Counted from the first letter of the stretch, positions 38,924-52,625 are shown. The stretch is DNA of 64,000 nucleotides from Falsirhodobacter sp. 20TX0035 (GCF_028307215.1 NZ_JAQMHV010000001.1:434001-498000); one strand, 5' to 3'. The notes: generated by a model from the letters alone, not told the origin. Program-made: numbers and translations.

Positions 38924-39742
38924 TCAACGAACGGCGAAGCTCATCGCCGAAAGGGCGGTCATCCAGCCGACGACCTCGGCCATCGTGGCGCAGTCGAAGG
39001 CCACGGTGACGGGGTCCACGCGCACGGCCGGTGGCAGCACGGCGAACTGGTCGGCCAGCGCGGCGCGGACGGCCACGAACTCTGCACGGAACGGACCTTC
39101 GGGCCTGCGCACCGTCAGGTGCCCTGCCCCGCGCGCGGCCTCGGCCGCCTGTCGCCGCAGAAGATCGTGGGCCCGGGCCACCGACAGCTGCCGCGCCGCC
39201 CGTTCGCCCAGCGCGTGCTTCACGACGGCAAAGCGGGCGCCGGGAAAGAGGGGGGCGTTCTCCGCCTCGGTCCGGTCGTCGCCCGAGATCAGGCCCACGG
39301 GCACGCCCAGTTCCGCCGCATAGGCGCCGTAGATCGCGGGCTCTCCGCAGGCGAGGCCGTTGATCCGCACCTCGTGGAAGGCAAAGCCGTTGGTGGTGTG
39401 GGACAGCACGCCGCCGCCCCGCGCGCGCGAATGATGCCCGATCATGCAGAACAGGTCGTGGTCCGCCGTCAGCCCCGCCGCCATGTTCATGGGCTTCGGC
39501 TTGCCAAGGATCAGGTCCGCCGCCGGATGCAGCAGGTCCGGCAGCAGGTTGATCATGGGGCCGTGGCTGTCGTTCACCACGATGTCGGTGGCACCGCCTT
39601 CCAGCAGCCCCTCAATCACGGCGTTAACCTCGCGCGTCATCAGGATGCGGGCCTTTTCGTGATCGGCATGGCCCGCCTGGCACTGGGTGGGGGCGACGAC
39701 GCCCGCCACCCCCTCAATGTCGGCCGAGATGTAGGCGCGCAT
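38924..39742 (-). CDS. dppA: M55 family D-aminopeptidase (DppA-like)
   Basis: A 272-residue zinc enzyme of peptidase family M55. The N-terminal metal motif AYISADIEGVAG (Asp8, Glu10), DIVVNDSHGPM and the segment FCMIGHHSRARG fit the DppA fold. DppA of Bacillus removes D-amino acids from D-Ala-D-Ala and similar peptides. Its ATG overlaps the stop of the permease gene by one base. Its place in the operon points to cutting imported peptides that contain D-residues. Confidence 0.92.
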   Translation of the reverse strand: MRAYISADIEGVAGVVAPTQCQAGHADHEKARILMTREVNAVIEGLLEGGATDIVVNDSHGPMINLLPDLLHPAADLILGKPKPMNMAAGLTADHDLFCMIGHHSRARGGGVLSHTTNGFAFHEVRINGLACGEPAIYGAYAAELGVPVGLISGDDRTEAENAPLFPGARFAVVKHALGERAARQLSVARAHDLLRRQAAEAARGAGHLTVRRPEGPFRAEFVAVRAALADQFAVLPPAVRVDPVTVAFDCATMAEVVGWMTALSAMSFAVR

Positions 39743-40626
39743 CAGTGCGACCGCAGCTTGGGGTCCAGCGCGTCGCGCAGCCCGTCGCCCAGCAGGTTGA
39801 AGCCCAGCACGGTCAGGAAGATCGCCAGCCCCGGGAACAGCGTCAGGTGGTCGGCCACGCCCATATAGGTCCGCCCGTCCGCCAGCATCGCCCCCCATTC
39901 CGGCGACGGCGGCTGCGCGCCCAGCCCGATGAAGGACAGGGCCGCCGCCGTCAGGATCGACGTCCCGATCCGCATGGAGAAGTAGACGATCACGTTGGGC
40001 AGGGTGCCGGGCAGGATGTGGCGCAGCATGATCACGGGATCGGCCACCCCGACCGCGCGGGCGGCGTCCACATAGACCGCCTGCTTCAGTTGCAGAGTGG
40101 TGCCCCGCGCCAGACGGGCGAAGACGGGGATGGAGAAGATGGCCACGGCATAGATCACGTTGGTGATGCCCGGCCCTAGGATGGCGATAACGGCGATGGC
40201 CAGCAGGATCCCCGGAAAAGCCAGCAACAGGTCGCACAGCCGCATCACGAGGCTGTCCGTCCAGCCGCCGTAGTATCCGGCGACGATGCCCATTCCCACC
40301 CCGCCGATCGCGCCCAGCGTGACCGACAGGAACCCGACCGCCAGCGAGATGCGCGCCCCCCACAGGATGCGGCTGAAGATGTCGCGGCCATAGGTGTCGG
40401 TCCCGGCCCAGTGGGCGGCGCTGGGCCCTTGCAGGACGTTCATGTAATCGGGGGCCGACGGGTCGTAGGGCGCCACCCAGGGCGCGAAGACCGCGGTGAA
40501 CACCAGCGCGACCAGAAAGGCCAGCGCCAGCAGGGCCACCTTCTGCCGCAGGAAGCGGCGGCAGAACTCGGCAAAGGGTTTGCGGGTCTTGCCGACGGTG
40601 TCCGTTGTGGGGCTGAGGGCGGTCAT
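39742..40626 (-). CDS. gsiD: peptide ABC permease, GsiD/DppC type
   Basis: A 294-residue inner-membrane permease. The N-terminal cytoplasmic part is followed by the first membrane helix ([20 protein letters not shown]), the [13 protein letters not shown]-like motif and a coupling EAA loop ([23 protein letters not shown]). It pairs with the GsiC-like permease. It overlaps that gene by four bases and dppA by one base. Confidence 0.93.
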   Translation of the reverse strand: MTALSPTTDTVGKTRKPFAEFCRRFLRQKVALLALAFLVALVFTAVFAPWVAPYDPSAPDYMNVLQGPSAAHWAGTDTYGRDIFSRILWGARISLAVGFLSVTLGAIGGVGMGIVAGYYGGWTDSLVMRLCDLLLAFPGILLAIAVIAILGPGITNVIYAVAIFSIPVFARLARGTTLQLKQAVYVDAARAVGVADPVIMLRHILPGTLPNVIVYFSMRIGTSILTAAALSFIGLGAQPPSPEWGAMLADGRTYMGVADHLTLFPGLAIFLTVLGFNLLGDGLRDALDPKLRSH

Positions 40627-41543
40627 TTGTAACGGATCTCCGGGTTGGCAAAGACGTAGAGCACATCGACCAGCAGGTTGATGAGGATGAACTGGAGCGA
40701 GAACATGAGCACCAGCGCCTGGATCACGGGGTAATCGCGGTAGCTGACGCTGTCGACCAGCAGCCGGCCGACGCCGGGCCAGGAGAACACGCTTTCCACC
40801 ACGATCGACCCGCCCAGAAGGAAGCCGAACTGCAGGCCCACCATGGTGATGATCGGGATCAGCGCGTTGCGCAGCGAATGGCGCCAGATCACCCGGCGTT
40901 CCGGCACGCCCTTGGCGCGGGCGGTGCGGACGTAATCCTCGCGCGCGATCTCGATGAAGGCGGACCGGGTGAAGCGGGCCATGACGGCCGCGACGCCCAG
41001 GCCCAGCGTGAAGGACGGCATGATGAAATGCTGCCACGTGCCGTAGCCGCCCGTGGGCAGCCAGCCCAGCCGGACGGAAAAGAGGTTGATGAGCAGGAGC
41101 CCCAGCCAGAACGGCGGGAACGAGATGCCCGACACCGCGACGATCATGCCAGTGTAGTCGGGCCAGCGCCCGCGCCGCACGGCCGAGATCACGCCGATCA
41201 GCAGCCCGACCGCCACCGCCCAGACCATGGCGAACACCGTCAGCCAGATCGTGGGCATCAGGCGCATCCCGATCTCCTCGGCCACCGGGCGGCGGGTCTT
41301 CAGCGAGGTGCCGAAATCCCCCTGCACGGTGTTCGACAGATAGGTCGCGAACTGCTGCGGCAGCGGCTTGTCGAGGCCCAGCGCCGTGCGAACCGCCTCC
41401 ACGTCCTGCGCCGTCGCCTCGGGGCCCGCGACCAGCCGCGCGGGATCCCCCGGCAGAAGGTGCACGAACGCGAAGACGGCCAGCGTCACCATCAGGACCA
41501 CCGGGATCGCCCCGAGCAGTCGTTTGATCAGATAGGAAAGCAT
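40623..41543 (-). CDS. gsiC: peptide ABC permease, GsiC/DppB type
   Basis: A 306-residue permease with the family N-terminus ([23 protein letters not shown]) and the EAA loop ([20 protein letters not shown]). It forms the membrane channel with GsiD. It lies 90 bases after the binding-protein gene, behind a strong hairpin. Confidence 0.93.
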   Translation of the reverse strand: MLSYLIKRLLGAIPVVLMVTLAVFAFVHLLPGDPARLVAGPEATAQDVEAVRTALGLDKPLPQQFATYLSNTVQGDFGTSLKTRRPVAEEIGMRLMPTIWLTVFAMVWAVAVGLLIGVISAVRRGRWPDYTGMIVAVSGISFPPFWLGLLLINLFSVRLGWLPTGGYGTWQHFIMPSFTLGLGVAAVMARFTRSAFIEIAREDYVRTARAKGVPERRVIWRHSLRNALIPIITMVGLQFGFLLGGSIVVESVFSWPGVGRLLVDSVSYRDYPVIQALVLMFSLQFILINLLVDVLYVFANPEIRYK

Positions 41544-41604
41544 TGGTTCTCATACCAGTCGGTCGAGCCCCGGGCGCGGGACGCAGGGGCGGGGCTTGGG
41601 CGGT

Positions 41605-41627
41605 CCGGGGCGGCGGGGCCGCCCCGG
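41605..41627 (-). other. hairpin between gsiB and gsiC
   Basis: A perfect 10-base-pair GC stem (CCGGGGCGGC and complement) with a GGG loop, just after the binding-protein stop codon. No T-run follows. It probably protects the binding-protein mRNA from 3' decay, so more binding protein than permease is made. Confidence 0.65.
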
Positions 41628-41633
41628 CGGGAC

Positions 41634-43160
41634 TCACTCGGCGAAGGCGGCGTCTTCCAGCAGGAACCCGCGGTCGGGCAGCATGTGCACGCCCGAAAGG
41701 TCGCTGGTCTGGGCCGAGATGAGGTCGGCCACACCAAGGAAGATCCACGGCGCGCCTTCCCAGGCCAGTTCCTGCGCCGTGGCGTAGAAGCCGGCCCGCT
41801 CCTCGGGGTTGGCCGTGCCGATGGCGCCGTTGATCGCCGCATCCACGTCCGCGTCCTTGAAGTAGGCCACGTTGAACATCGCCGGCGGGGCGCTCTCGCT
41901 CAGCAGCAGCGGGCGGATGCCCCAGTCGGCGTCGCCGGTGGAGGAGGACCAGCCGCCGTAATACATCTGCACCTCGGCCTTGTCGGCGGATTCGATGGAC
42001 CAGATGCGCTGGGCGGCCACGCCCGCTTCCAGCGGAACAACGTTCAGCGTCACGTTCACCTGCGCCAGCTGTTGCTGGATGAACTGCATCGCGCGCAGGG
42101 ATTCGGTGTTGGAGTTCGCCCAGATGTCGGCGGTGAACCCGTCGGCATAGCCCGCCTCGGCCAGCAGGGCCTTGGCCTTTTCCACGTCATAGGCGTATTC
42201 GCCGGCCGTCACGTGGAAGGCGAGCCCCGAGGGGATGATCGAATCCGCGGGCGTGCACAGGCCGCTGAACACGATCTTGCAGAACGCGTCCTTGTCCACG
42301 GCATGGTTCAGCGCCTGACGCACCAGCTTGTTGTCGAACGGCGCCTTGTTGTTGTTCAGCGAGACGTAATACTCGACGATCGAGGGCGAGGTGGTGACCT
42401 CCAGCTTCGGGTTGTTCTCCACCACCTTCATCAGTTCGGGCGGGAAGTTCGGCACGAACTGCGCCTCGCCCGTCTGCAGCATCGCCATCCGCGCGCCGGA
42501 TTCGGGGACCGAACGGATGATGACGCCGTCCACCTTGGCCGGTTCCTTCCAGTAGGCGTCGTTGCGCTTGACCTCCAGCGTGTCGGCCGACCAGCGGTCG
42601 AAGACGAAGGGGCCGGTGCCGACCGGGTGGCGGCCGATCTCGGACCCGTATTCCTTCAGCGCGGCGGGCGAGATCATCATCGCGCCCGGATGCGCCAGCG
42701 AGGCGATCATCGCGCCGAAGGGCTGCGACAGGATCAGCTTCACCGTATGGTCGTCCACCACCTGCACGTCCGAGATCATCGACACGAGGCTGCGGCGCGA
42801 CAGGTTGTTGGCCGGGTCGCGCAGCCGGTCGAGGTTGACCTTCACCGCTTCGGCGTCGAAGGCGGTGCCGTCGTGGAACGTCACGTTATGGCGCAGGCGG
42901 ATGGTGAACTCGGTCGCGTCGGCGTTGCTGTCGTAATCCTCGGCCAGCAGCGGGACCAGCTTCATGTCCTTGTCGAAGCCGAACAGCCCTTGGTAGATCA
43001 GGCGGAGCGAGGTCTGCGACAGCGTGTCGTTGACGTTGGTCGGGTCCAGCCCCGTCAGGTTGTTCTGGATCGCGACGGTCAGGTCCTTGGCCAGGACCGT
43101 TCCCGGGACCAGCATGGCCAGCCCGAGGGCGGTCGAGACGAGCAGGGATTTCATGTTCAT
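41634..43160 (-). CDS. gsiB: peptide ABC substrate-binding protein, GsiB type
   Basis: A 508-residue periplasmic protein of family SBP_bac_5. It has a signal peptide (residues about 1-24, cut near VLA-KD) and the family segments [20 protein letters not shown] and [14 protein letters not shown]. It would catch di- or oligopeptides or glutathione-like molecules for the GsiCD channel. Ligand specificity cannot be read from the sequence. Confidence 0.92.
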   Translation of the reverse strand: MNMKSLLVSTALGLAMLVPGTVLAKDLTVAIQNNLTGLDPTNVNDTLSQTSLRLIYQGLFGFDKDMKLVPLLAEDYDSNADATEFTIRLRHNVTFHDGTAFDAEAVKVNLDRLRDPANNLSRRSLVSMISDVQVVDDHTVKLILSQPFGAMIASLAHPGAMMISPAALKEYGSEIGRHPVGTGPFVFDRWSADTLEVKRNDAYWKEPAKVDGVIIRSVPESGARMAMLQTGEAQFVPNFPPELMKVVENNPKLEVTTSPSIVEYYVSLNNNKAPFDNKLVRQALNHAVDKDAFCKIVFSGLCTPADSIIPSGLAFHVTAGEYAYDVEKAKALLAEAGYADGFTADIWANSNTESLRAMQFIQQQLAQVNVTLNVVPLEAGVAAQRIWSIESADKAEVQMYYGGWSSSTGDADWGIRPLLLSESAPPAMFNVAYFKDADVDAAINGAIGTANPEERAGFYATAQELAWEGAPWIFLGVADLISAQTSDLSGVHMLPDRGFLLEDAAFAE

Positions 43161-43188
43161 GTGTGCCTCTCCTGTTTTTATGGGAATG

Positions 43189-45059
<1,871 letters not shown>

Positions 45060-45063
<4 letters not shown>

Positions 45064-45941
45064 TGCGAATCCTTGGCGGGAGTTGAAGACGAGGCGATGT
45101 CGTCCGTGTAGAGGTAGGGAAAGATCAGTCGGGTGACGGCCGTCGCTTCCGACGTGCTCTGGTAGCGGGCATTCAGCACGGAGGCGACGGCCTCCATGAA
45201 GGCGAAGCCGGCCATGGCGGAACTGTTCAGCACCGGATGCGCGGCCGGAAGGACGAAGGTCTGGTCACACAGGTCGTGCAGGGGCGAATGCAGGCCGTCG
45301 GTCAGCGCCACACAGGGCACGCCGGACGCCCGTGCCAGCCGCACGAACTCCATCGTGGCCACGGAATAGCGTGGCAGGCTCATCGCGAGGATCAGGTCGC
45401 GCGGGCCCATCCGGCCGATCAGCCGCGCCATCCGTTCATGCCCGCCCGTCCCGTCCAGCAGGATCTGGTTGCGCAGGAACGGCTCGGTCAGCCCGAAGAG
45501 GTAGTTCATGCAGCGCGCGCTGCTGCCGAACCCCAGCATGCCGACCTGCCCGGCCGCCACCATGCGGTCGACCAGTGGTTCCAGCTGCTCCGGCGACAGG
45601 CCGCGGGCCATCGCCTCCACATTGTCCAGCGACGCCCGGACGGTCTGCTCCACGATCTCGGCGGTGGAGGTCTGCTGGGCGCGGCCAATGTTCTCAATCG
45701 GCTGAAGAAGGTCCTGGTATTGCCGGATCGCGATCGCCCGGAACTCGGCATAGTTCCGAAGGCCCAGATGCCGGACAAAGCGGGTGATGGTTGCGGGCGA
45801 CACTTCGGCCCCCTGCGCCAGATCCTCGATCCCCATGGTGGCCACAAGGAAGGGGTTGGACAGGACATAAGCGCCCACACGCTTGTGAGTCGCCGACAGA
45901 TCGGCCCATCCGGCTTCGATGAATGTCTTCAGGTCGGTCAT
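45060..45941 (-). CDS. MurR/RpiR family transcription regulator
   Basis: A 293-residue regulator with an N-terminal HTH_6 domain ([25 protein letters not shown]) and a C-terminal SIS sugar-isomerase-like domain ([18 protein letters not shown], then [17 protein letters not shown]). RpiR proteins sense phosphosugars or related ligands, often linked to cell-wall recycling. It is the first gene of the operon that runs to iaaA. A near-palindrome (45991-46006) about 50 bases before its start is a likely operator. Confidence 0.92.
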
Positions 45942-45990
45942 GTATCGAGTGGTCCCCTTGTGAAACCATAGAACCCTGAAACCTCATCTG

Positions 45991-46006
45991 TGAAAATATA
46001 TTTGCA
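45991..46006 (-). promoter_or_regulatory. candidate RpiR operator
   Basis: The 16-mer TGAAAATATATTTGCA reads as its own complement at 14 of 16 positions. Two further TGAAACC copies lie nearby (45961-45967 and 45977-45983), spaced 16 bases. The site sits 50 bases before the regulator start, where an autoregulatory operator is expected. Palindromes of TGAAA/TTTCA type are typical for RpiR proteins. Confidence 0.45.
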
Positions 46007-46040
46007 TCTCGCCCAAGGTGCCGAAGGTTTTTGTTCATCC

Positions 46041-46068
46041 ATTGATCACTGACGCCACTTATTGATCA
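46041..46068. repeat. direct repeat ATTGATCA
   Basis: Two copies of ATTGATCA at 46041-46048 and 46061-46068, spaced exactly 20 bases, two helical turns. They lie in the divergent gap between the RpiR operon and serC and could be an operator for either. Function unknown. Confidence 0.5.
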
Positions 46069-46158
46069 TGAATTGTGCAGAAGATGCATGCCACTGGGTC
46101 AGGCCCACGGCGTCGCCCGGCACGATGGCTTTTCTCTTGCCTCGGAAGTTTCGACCAA

Positions 46159-46215
46159 GTATCGATCGGGGCGGGACACCCTTCCCCAACGAAGGGCGAA
46201 TATCTGTGAGGATAC
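46159..46215 (+). promoter_or_regulatory. structured serC leader (serC RNA motif candidate)
   Basis: GTATC at 46159-46163 can pair with GATAC at 46211-46215, enclosing a six-base-pair hairpin (46179-46184 with 46191-46196). The 3' side overlaps the GAGG ribosome site (46208-46211). A structured leader before serC in alphaproteobacteria is known as the serC motif, and this is in the right place. I matched position and pairing, not the published consensus. Confidence 0.4.
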
Positions 46216-46220
46216 CAGCA

Positions 46221-47363
<1,143 letters not shown>

Positions 47364-47410
47364 GCGCCTCTCTCCCCTCCCCCCTCCTTTTCAAGCACAA
47401 GGAGCCCATC

Positions 47411-49006
47411 ATGGCCCCCCGCGTTCTCGTGTCCGATGCCCTATCGGAAACCGCCGTCCAGATCTTCCGCGACCGCGGGATCGAGGTCGACTACATGCCC
47501 AAGCTCGGCAAGGACAAGGAAGAGCTGGCCCGCATCATCGGCCAGTATGACGGCCTTGCCATCCGGTCCGCCACCAAAGTGACCGACAAGCTGCTGGCCG
47601 AAGCCACGAACCTGAAGGTCATCGGCCGCGCAGGGATCGGCGTCGACAACGTGGACATCCCCGCCGCGTCGAAAAAAGGCGTGATCGTGATGAACACGCC
47701 CTTCGGCAACTCCATCACCACCGCCGAACACGCCATCGCGATGATGTTCGCCGTGGCGCGGCAGCTGCCGGAGGCGTCCGCCTCCACCCATGCCGGCAAG
47801 TGGGAGAAGACCCGCTTCATGGGGGTGGAGCTGTTCAACAAGACGCTGGGCGTGATCGGTGCGGGCAACATCGGCGGCATCGTCTGCGACCGCGCGCTGG
47901 GCCTGCACATGAAGGTCGTGGCCTACGATCCCTTCCTGTCGGACGAACGCGCGGCCAAGATGGGCGTGCAGAAGGTCGAACTGGACGAGCTTCTGGCCCG
48001 CGCCGACTTCATCACCCTGCACGTGCCCCTGACCGACAAGACCAAGGGCATCCTGAACGCCGAGTCGCTGGCGAAAGCCAAGCCCGGCGTCCGCATCATC
48101 AACTGCGCCCGTGGCGGGCTGGTGGATGAGGCGGCGCTGGCCGCGGCGCTGCAATCGGGCCATGTCGCCGGTGCCGCCTTCGACGTGTTCGAGACGGAGC
48201 CCGCCACCGACTCCCCCCTCTTCAACCTGCCGAACGTGGTGGTAACGCCGCACCTCGGCGCCTCCACGACCGAGGCGCAGGAGAACGTGGCCCTGCAGGT
48301 GGCCGAGCAGATGTCGGACTACCTGCTGACGGGCGCCGTGCAGAACGCGCTGAACATGCCCTCCGTTACGGCCGAGGAAGCCGCCGTCATGGGCCCTTGG
48401 GTGAAGCTGGCCGGCCACATCGGCACCTTCATTGGCCAGATGACGGACACGCCGATCACCGCGATCAACGTGCTTTATGACGGCACGGTGGCCGAGATGA
48501 ACCTGGCCGCGCTGAACGCCGCCGCCATCGCGGGCATCATGAAGGTCGCGAACCCGGACGCGAACATGGTCTCCGCCCCCGTGGTGGCCAAGGAACGTGG
48601 CATCCAGATCTCCACCACCCGTCAGGAAAAGTCGGGCGTCTTCGATGGCTACATCAAGGTGACCGTGGTGACCGAGGATCGCGAACGGTCGATCGCCGGC
48701 ACCGTCTTCTCGGACGGGAAGCCGCGGTTCATCCAGATCAAGGGCATCAACGTCGACGCCGAGATCGGGCCCCACATGCTCTACACCACGAACGAGGATG
48801 TGCCGGGCGTGGTCGGCATCCTTGGCATGACGCTGGGCCAGCACGGGGCGAACATCGCGAACTTCACGCTGGGCCGCGCCGATGCGGGCGGTCAGGCCAT
48901 CGCGATCATCTATCTGGACGAACCGCTGAACAGCACCGCGATCGAGGCGTTGCAGGCCACCGGCAAGTTCCAGCAGGTCCGCCCGCTGGCCTTCGACGTG
49001 GCTTGA
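47411..49006 (+). CDS. serA: SerA, D-3-phosphoglycerate dehydrogenase
   Basis: A 531-residue dehydrogenase for the first step of serine synthesis. The NAD-binding motif GVIGAGNIGGIV, the hydroxyacid dehydrogenase signatures (VPLTDKTKGILNAES, INCARGGLVDEAAL) and an intervening domain plus C-terminal ACT domain (NEDVPGVVGILGMTLGQHGA) are present, the long form. The ACT domain allows serine feedback. The operon ends at a strong terminator. Confidence 0.96.
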   Translation: MAPRVLVSDALSETAVQIFRDRGIEVDYMPKLGKDKEELARIIGQYDGLAIRSATKVTDKLLAEATNLKVIGRAGIGVDNVDIPAASKKGVIVMNTPFGNSITTAEHAIAMMFAVARQLPEASASTHAGKWEKTRFMGVELFNKTLGVIGAGNIGGIVCDRALGLHMKVVAYDPFLSDERAAKMGVQKVELDELLARADFITLHVPLTDKTKGILNAESLAKAKPGVRIINCARGGLVDEAALAAALQSGHVAGAAFDVFETEPATDSPLFNLPNVVVTPHLGASTTEAQENVALQVAEQMSDYLLTGAVQNALNMPSVTAEEAAVMGPWVKLAGHIGTFIGQMTDTPITAINVLYDGTVAEMNLAALNAAAIAGIMKVANPDANMVSAPVVAKERGIQISTTRQEKSGVFDGYIKVTVVTEDRERSIAGTVFSDGKPRFIQIKGINVDAEIGPHMLYTTNEDVPGVVGILGMTLGQHGANIANFTLGRADAGGQAIAIIYLDEPLNSTAIEALQATGKFQQVRPLAFDVA

Positions 49007-49032
49007 CCTTCGCGCAAGCCGCACTCCTATGA

Positions 49033-49061
49033 AGCCGGGGGCTTCCGCCCCCGGCTTTTTT
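49033..49061 (+). terminator. serA intrinsic terminator
   Basis: A 10-base-pair stem (AGCCGGGGGC and complement) with loop TTCC, followed by six T residues. It ends the serC-serA operon. Confidence 0.88.
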
Positions 49062-49072
49062 CATGAGGCACC

Positions 49073-49819
49073 ATGCACACCTATGCCATCGGCGACATCC
49101 ACGGCCAGATCGACCTTCTGCGCGGCGCCCATGACCTGATCGCCCGCGACATGGCCGAACATGGCGCCGCCCCCGTGGTGCATGTGGGCGACCTCGTGGA
49201 CCGGGGGCCGGATTCGGCCGGGGTGATCGAGCTGCTGCGCACGGGCATCGCCGCCGGGCGGGACTGGATCGTGCTGAAGGGCAACCATGACCGGATGCTC
49301 TCCGGATTTCTGGACGATCCCGCCTGGCGCGATCCGGGTCTGAAGGTGGAACACAGCTATCTGCATCCCAGAATCGGCGGCGCGACCACGCTGGCGAGCT
49401 ATGGCGTCCTCAACGCGGCCGATCGCCCCGTGGCCAAGGTCCATGCCGAGGCGGTGGCCGCCGTTCCGCAGGCCCATCGCGACTTCCTCGCCTCCCGCCC
49501 CGTCAGCTTCCGGCGGGGGGAGTGCTTCTTCTGCCATGCGGGGATCCGCCCCTCCGCCGCCCTTTCCGCGCAGAACGAACAGGACCTGTGCTGGATCCGC
49601 CGCGGCTTTCTGGAGGTGACGGAGCCGTTCGAGGCGCTGATCGTGCACGGCCACACCGCCATCGACCACGCCACGCATTACGGCAACCGCATCAACCTCG
49701 ACAGCAGCGCGGCCTATGGCGGCCCCCTGTCGGCCGTGGTCCTCGAAGGGCGGCAGGCCTTCCTGCTGACCCCCGCCGGACGCAAGCCGATTCCCGCCGA
49801 CACGCCGCGCGCGGGTTGA
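49073..49819 (+). CDS. PrpA/ApaH-like metallophosphoesterase
   Basis: A 248-residue calcineurin-like phosphoesterase. The metal motifs are complete: GDIHGQID, VGDLVDRGPDS, KGNHDRML and HGHTA. It resembles bacterial serine/threonine protein phosphatases (PrpA/PrpB) more than diadenosine tetraphosphatase. It starts only 12 bases after the serA terminator, so a promoter is probably within or before serA. Its substrate is unknown. Confidence 0.88.
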   Translation: MHTYAIGDIHGQIDLLRGAHDLIARDMAEHGAAPVVHVGDLVDRGPDSAGVIELLRTGIAAGRDWIVLKGNHDRMLSGFLDDPAWRDPGLKVEHSYLHPRIGGATTLASYGVLNAADRPVAKVHAEAVAAVPQAHRDFLASRPVSFRRGECFFCHAGIRPSAALSAQNEQDLCWIRRGFLEVTEPFEALIVHGHTAIDHATHYGNRINLDSSAAYGGPLSAVVLEGRQAFLLTPAGRKPIPADTPRAG

Positions 49820-49870
49820 CCTTCGGGCCGGGGAAACGCAAGGGTCGCCCCGGACGTGCGGAGGCCTCAG

Positions 49871-50314
49871 ATGCGTAGCTTGATCACCTATATCCTGTTT
49901 GTCGTGGTTGTTGTCGGGATCGGCATGTTCATCGGCACCCATTGGCAGCCGGGCGAGTGGTATGCCGGTTTGCAGAAGCCCTTCTTCACGCCGCCGAACG
50001 CCTGGTTCCCGGTGGTTTGGACCGCGCTGTACGTCATCATCGGCTTTGTCGGCGCGCGCATCTTCACGCAAGGCGGGCCGGGCCTCTTGTGGGCGCTGCA
50101 ACTGGTGCTGAACTTCGCTTGGACGCCCGTCTTCTTCGGGGCGCACAACATGGTGGCGGGGGTGGCGATCATCGCAGCCCTCTGGCTGACCATCGTGGCC
50201 TTCATCGGGCGGGCGTGGGCGGGGGACAAGCTGTCGGCCCTGCTGTTCGTGCCTTATCTGGCCTGGGTCACGGTGGCGCTGGCGCTGAACGGGGCGCTGA
50301 TCTTGCTGAACTGA
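49871..50314 (+). CDS. tspO: TspO/MBR tryptophan-rich sensory protein
   Basis: A 147-residue outer-membrane-type sensor with five membrane helices. The sequence ENWYAGLQKP-like (here EWYAGLQKPFFTPPNAWFPVVW) and the later LNFAWTPVFFG are the TspO signature. In Rhodobacter, TspO binds porphyrin intermediates and dampens photosynthesis gene expression under oxygen. The ATG at 49871 follows GGAGG; an earlier in-frame ATG adds five residues. It ends at a bidirectional terminator. Confidence 0.94.
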   Translation: MRSLITYILFVVVVVGIGMFIGTHWQPGEWYAGLQKPFFTPPNAWFPVVWTALYVIIGFVGARIFTQGGPGLLWALQLVLNFAWTPVFFGAHNMVAGVAIIAALWLTIVAFIGRAWAGDKLSALLFVPYLAWVTVALALNGALILLN

Positions 50315-50335
50315 CGTTCTGTCCCGCCGAAAGAA

Positions 50336-50363
50336 AAAGGCCCCGCACAATGGCGGGGCCTTT
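50336..50363. terminator. bidirectional terminator tspO / pnp
   Basis: An 11-base-pair stem (AAAGGCCCCGC and complement) with a six-base loop, with A-rich and T-rich flanks. It lies between convergent tspO and pnp and can serve both. Confidence 0.87.
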
Positions 50364-50367
50364 CTTT

Positions 50368-52509
50368 TTACCCGTCGCCTTCGGCCTTGGCCTCGGGCGC
50401 GATTTCTTCGCCGGTTTCCTGATCGACCATCTTCATGCCAAGGCGCACCTTGCCGCGATCGTCGAAGCCCAGCAGCTTCACTTTCACTTCCTGGCCTTCC
50501 TTCAGGATCTCGTTCGGGTGCTGCAGACGCTTGTTGGCAATCTGCGACACGTGAACCAGACCGTCACGCTTGCCGAAGAAGTTCACGAAGGCACCGAAAT
50601 CGACCAGCTTCACGACCTTGCCGGTGTAGACCTTGCCTTCTTCCGGCTCGGCCACGATGGACCAGATCATGTCGTAGGCGCGCTTGATCGCGTCCGCGTC
50701 GTTCGACGCGATCTTGATCATGCCGTCGTCGTTGATGTCGACCTTGGCACCCGACGTTTCCACGATCTCGCGGATGACCTTGCCGCCCGAACCGATCACT
50801 TCGCGGATCTTGTCGGTGGGAATGGTCAGCGTCTCGATCTTGGGGGCGTAGGCAGAGAACGCGTTGGCCGAGGTCAGGGCCTTCGACATCTCGCCCAGGA
50901 TGTGCAGACGGCCGTCGCGGGCCTGCTCCAGCGCCTTCTCCATGATCTCGGGCGTGATGCCGGCGATCTTGATGTCCATCTGGAGAGAGGTGATCCCGTT
51001 CTCGGTCCCGGCCACCTTGAAGTCCATGTCGCCGAGGTGATCCTCGTCGCCCAGAATGTCGGTCAGCACGGCGTAGGAACCGTCATCTTCCAGGATCAGG
51101 CCCATGGCCACACCCGCGACCGGCGCCTTCAGCGGAACGCCCGCATCCATCATCGCCAGCGAGCCGCCGCAGACGGACGCCATCGAGGAGGAGCCGTTCG
51201 ATTCCGTGATCTCCGACACGACGCGGATCGTGTAGGGGAAGTCGGTCGGCGACGGCAGGACGGCCTGCAGCGCGCGCCAGGCCAGTTTGCCATGGCCGAT
51301 CTCGCGACGGCCGGGCGAGCCGACACGGCCCACTTCGCCGACCGAATAGGGCGGGAAGTTGTAGTGCAGCAGGAAGTTGGAGCGCGAGTTGCCGTGCAAC
51401 GCGTCGATGATCTGCTCATCCTCGCCCGTGCCCAGCGTGGTCACGACCAGCGCCTGCGTTTCGCCGCGGGTGAACAGCGACGACCCGTGCGTGCGCGGCA
51501 GGATGCCGGTTTCCGACACGATCGGGCGCACGGTGGTCGTGTCGCGCCCGTCGATGCGGGTGCCGTTCTTCACGACGTCACCGCGCAGGATGGCCGATTC
51601 CAGCTTCTTGAAAGCGGAACCGAGGTTCGCATCCGCCAGGTCTTCCTCGGACAGCGCGGCCTTCACGGCGGTGCGGGCGGCGTCGATCGCGTCGACGCGG
51701 TCGCCCTTGTCTTTGATGGCGAAGGCCGCGCGCATCTGCGCCTCGCCCGCCTTCTTCACCTTGGCGTAAAGCGCCGAGTAGTCGGCCGGCTCGAAGTCGA
51801 ACGGCTCCTTCGCCGCGTCCTCGGCCAAGTCGATGATCAGGTCGATCACCGGCTGCATGGCGTCGTGACCGAACTTCACCGCGCCCAGCATCTCGGCTTC
51901 GGACAGCTCATAGGCTTCCGATTCGACCATCATCACGGCGTTCTTGGTGCCGGCGACAACGAGGTCCAGACGCTGGTCGGGGTTGCCACGCAGGTTCTGC
52001 ATGTCGTCGACCGACGGGTTCAGCACGTATTCGCCATCAACGAAGCCCACGCGGGCCGCGCCGATCGGGCCCATGAAGGGCACGCCCGACAGCGTCAGCG
52101 CGGCCGAGGCAGCGATCATTGCAACGATGTCAGGTTCGTTTTCCAGATCGTGCGACAGCACGGTGCACATCAGCAGGACTTCGTTCTTGAAGCCCGGCAC
52201 GAACAGCGGACGGCAGGGGCGGTCAATCAGGCGCGAGGTCAGCGTCTCCTTCTCGGACGGACGGGCCTCCCGCTTGAAGAAGCCGCCGGGGATCTTGCCG
52301 GCCGCGTAGTATTTTTCCTGGTAGTGGACGGTCAGGGGGAAGAAGTCCTGGCCGGGCTTCTGCGCCTTGGCAAAGGTCACGTTGGCCATGACCGAGGTTT
52401 CGCCAAGCGTGGCGATCACGGTGCCGTCGGCCTGACGGGCCACTTTGCCGGTCTCCAAGGTCAGCGTCTCGCCGCCCCACTCGATCGACTTTTTCGTAAC
52501 GTTGAACAT
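50368..52509 (-). CDS. pnp: PNPase, polynucleotide phosphorylase
   Basis: A 713-residue 3'-to-5' exoribonuclease with two RNase PH domains, a KH domain ([20 protein letters not shown]) and a C-terminal S1 domain ([20 protein letters not shown]). It is part of the mRNA degradosome. The family start [13 protein letters not shown] is seen. It follows rpsO, as in most proteobacteria, after a leader with two hairpins. Confidence 0.97.
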   Translation of the reverse strand: MFNVTKKSIEWGGETLTLETGKVARQADGTVIATLGETSVMANVTFAKAQKPGQDFFPLTVHYQEKYYAAGKIPGGFFKREARPSEKETLTSRLIDRPCRPLFVPGFKNEVLLMCTVLSHDLENEPDIVAMIAASAALTLSGVPFMGPIGAARVGFVDGEYVLNPSVDDMQNLRGNPDQRLDLVVAGTKNAVMMVESEAYELSEAEMLGAVKFGHDAMQPVIDLIIDLAEDAAKEPFDFEPADYSALYAKVKKAGEAQMRAAFAIKDKGDRVDAIDAARTAVKAALSEEDLADANLGSAFKKLESAILRGDVVKNGTRIDGRDTTTVRPIVSETGILPRTHGSSLFTRGETQALVVTTLGTGEDEQIIDALHGNSRSNFLLHYNFPPYSVGEVGRVGSPGRREIGHGKLAWRALQAVLPSPTDFPYTIRVVSEITESNGSSSMASVCGGSLAMMDAGVPLKAPVAGVAMGLILEDDGSYAVLTDILGDEDHLGDMDFKVAGTENGITSLQMDIKIAGITPEIMEKALEQARDGRLHILGEMSKALTSANAFSAYAPKIETLTIPTDKIREVIGSGGKVIREIVETSGAKVDINDDGMIKIASNDADAIKRAYDMIWSIVAEPEEGKVYTGKVVKLVDFGAFVNFFGKRDGLVHVSQIANKRLQHPNEILKEGQEVKVKLLGFDDRGKVRLGMKMVDQETGEEIAPEAKAEGDG

Positions 52510-52525
52510 GTGTTTTCCTGTTCTG

Positions 52526-52546
52526 GCCGGGGGACCCTCCCCCGGC
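52526..52546 (-). other. pnp leader hairpin
   Basis: A nine-base-pair stem (GCCGGGGGA / TCCCCCGGC) with a three-base loop, ending 16 bases before the pnp ATG. In E. coli a stem in the pnp leader is cut by RNase III for autoregulation; this hairpin could do the same. Confidence 0.55.
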
Positions 52547-52625
52547 TTGGCGTCCGGACGGCGTTCGTCCGGGGTCCTTGGGTTCTGCCGTGCGGACGGA
52601 CCTGCCCCGCGCGATGCGAAAACGG

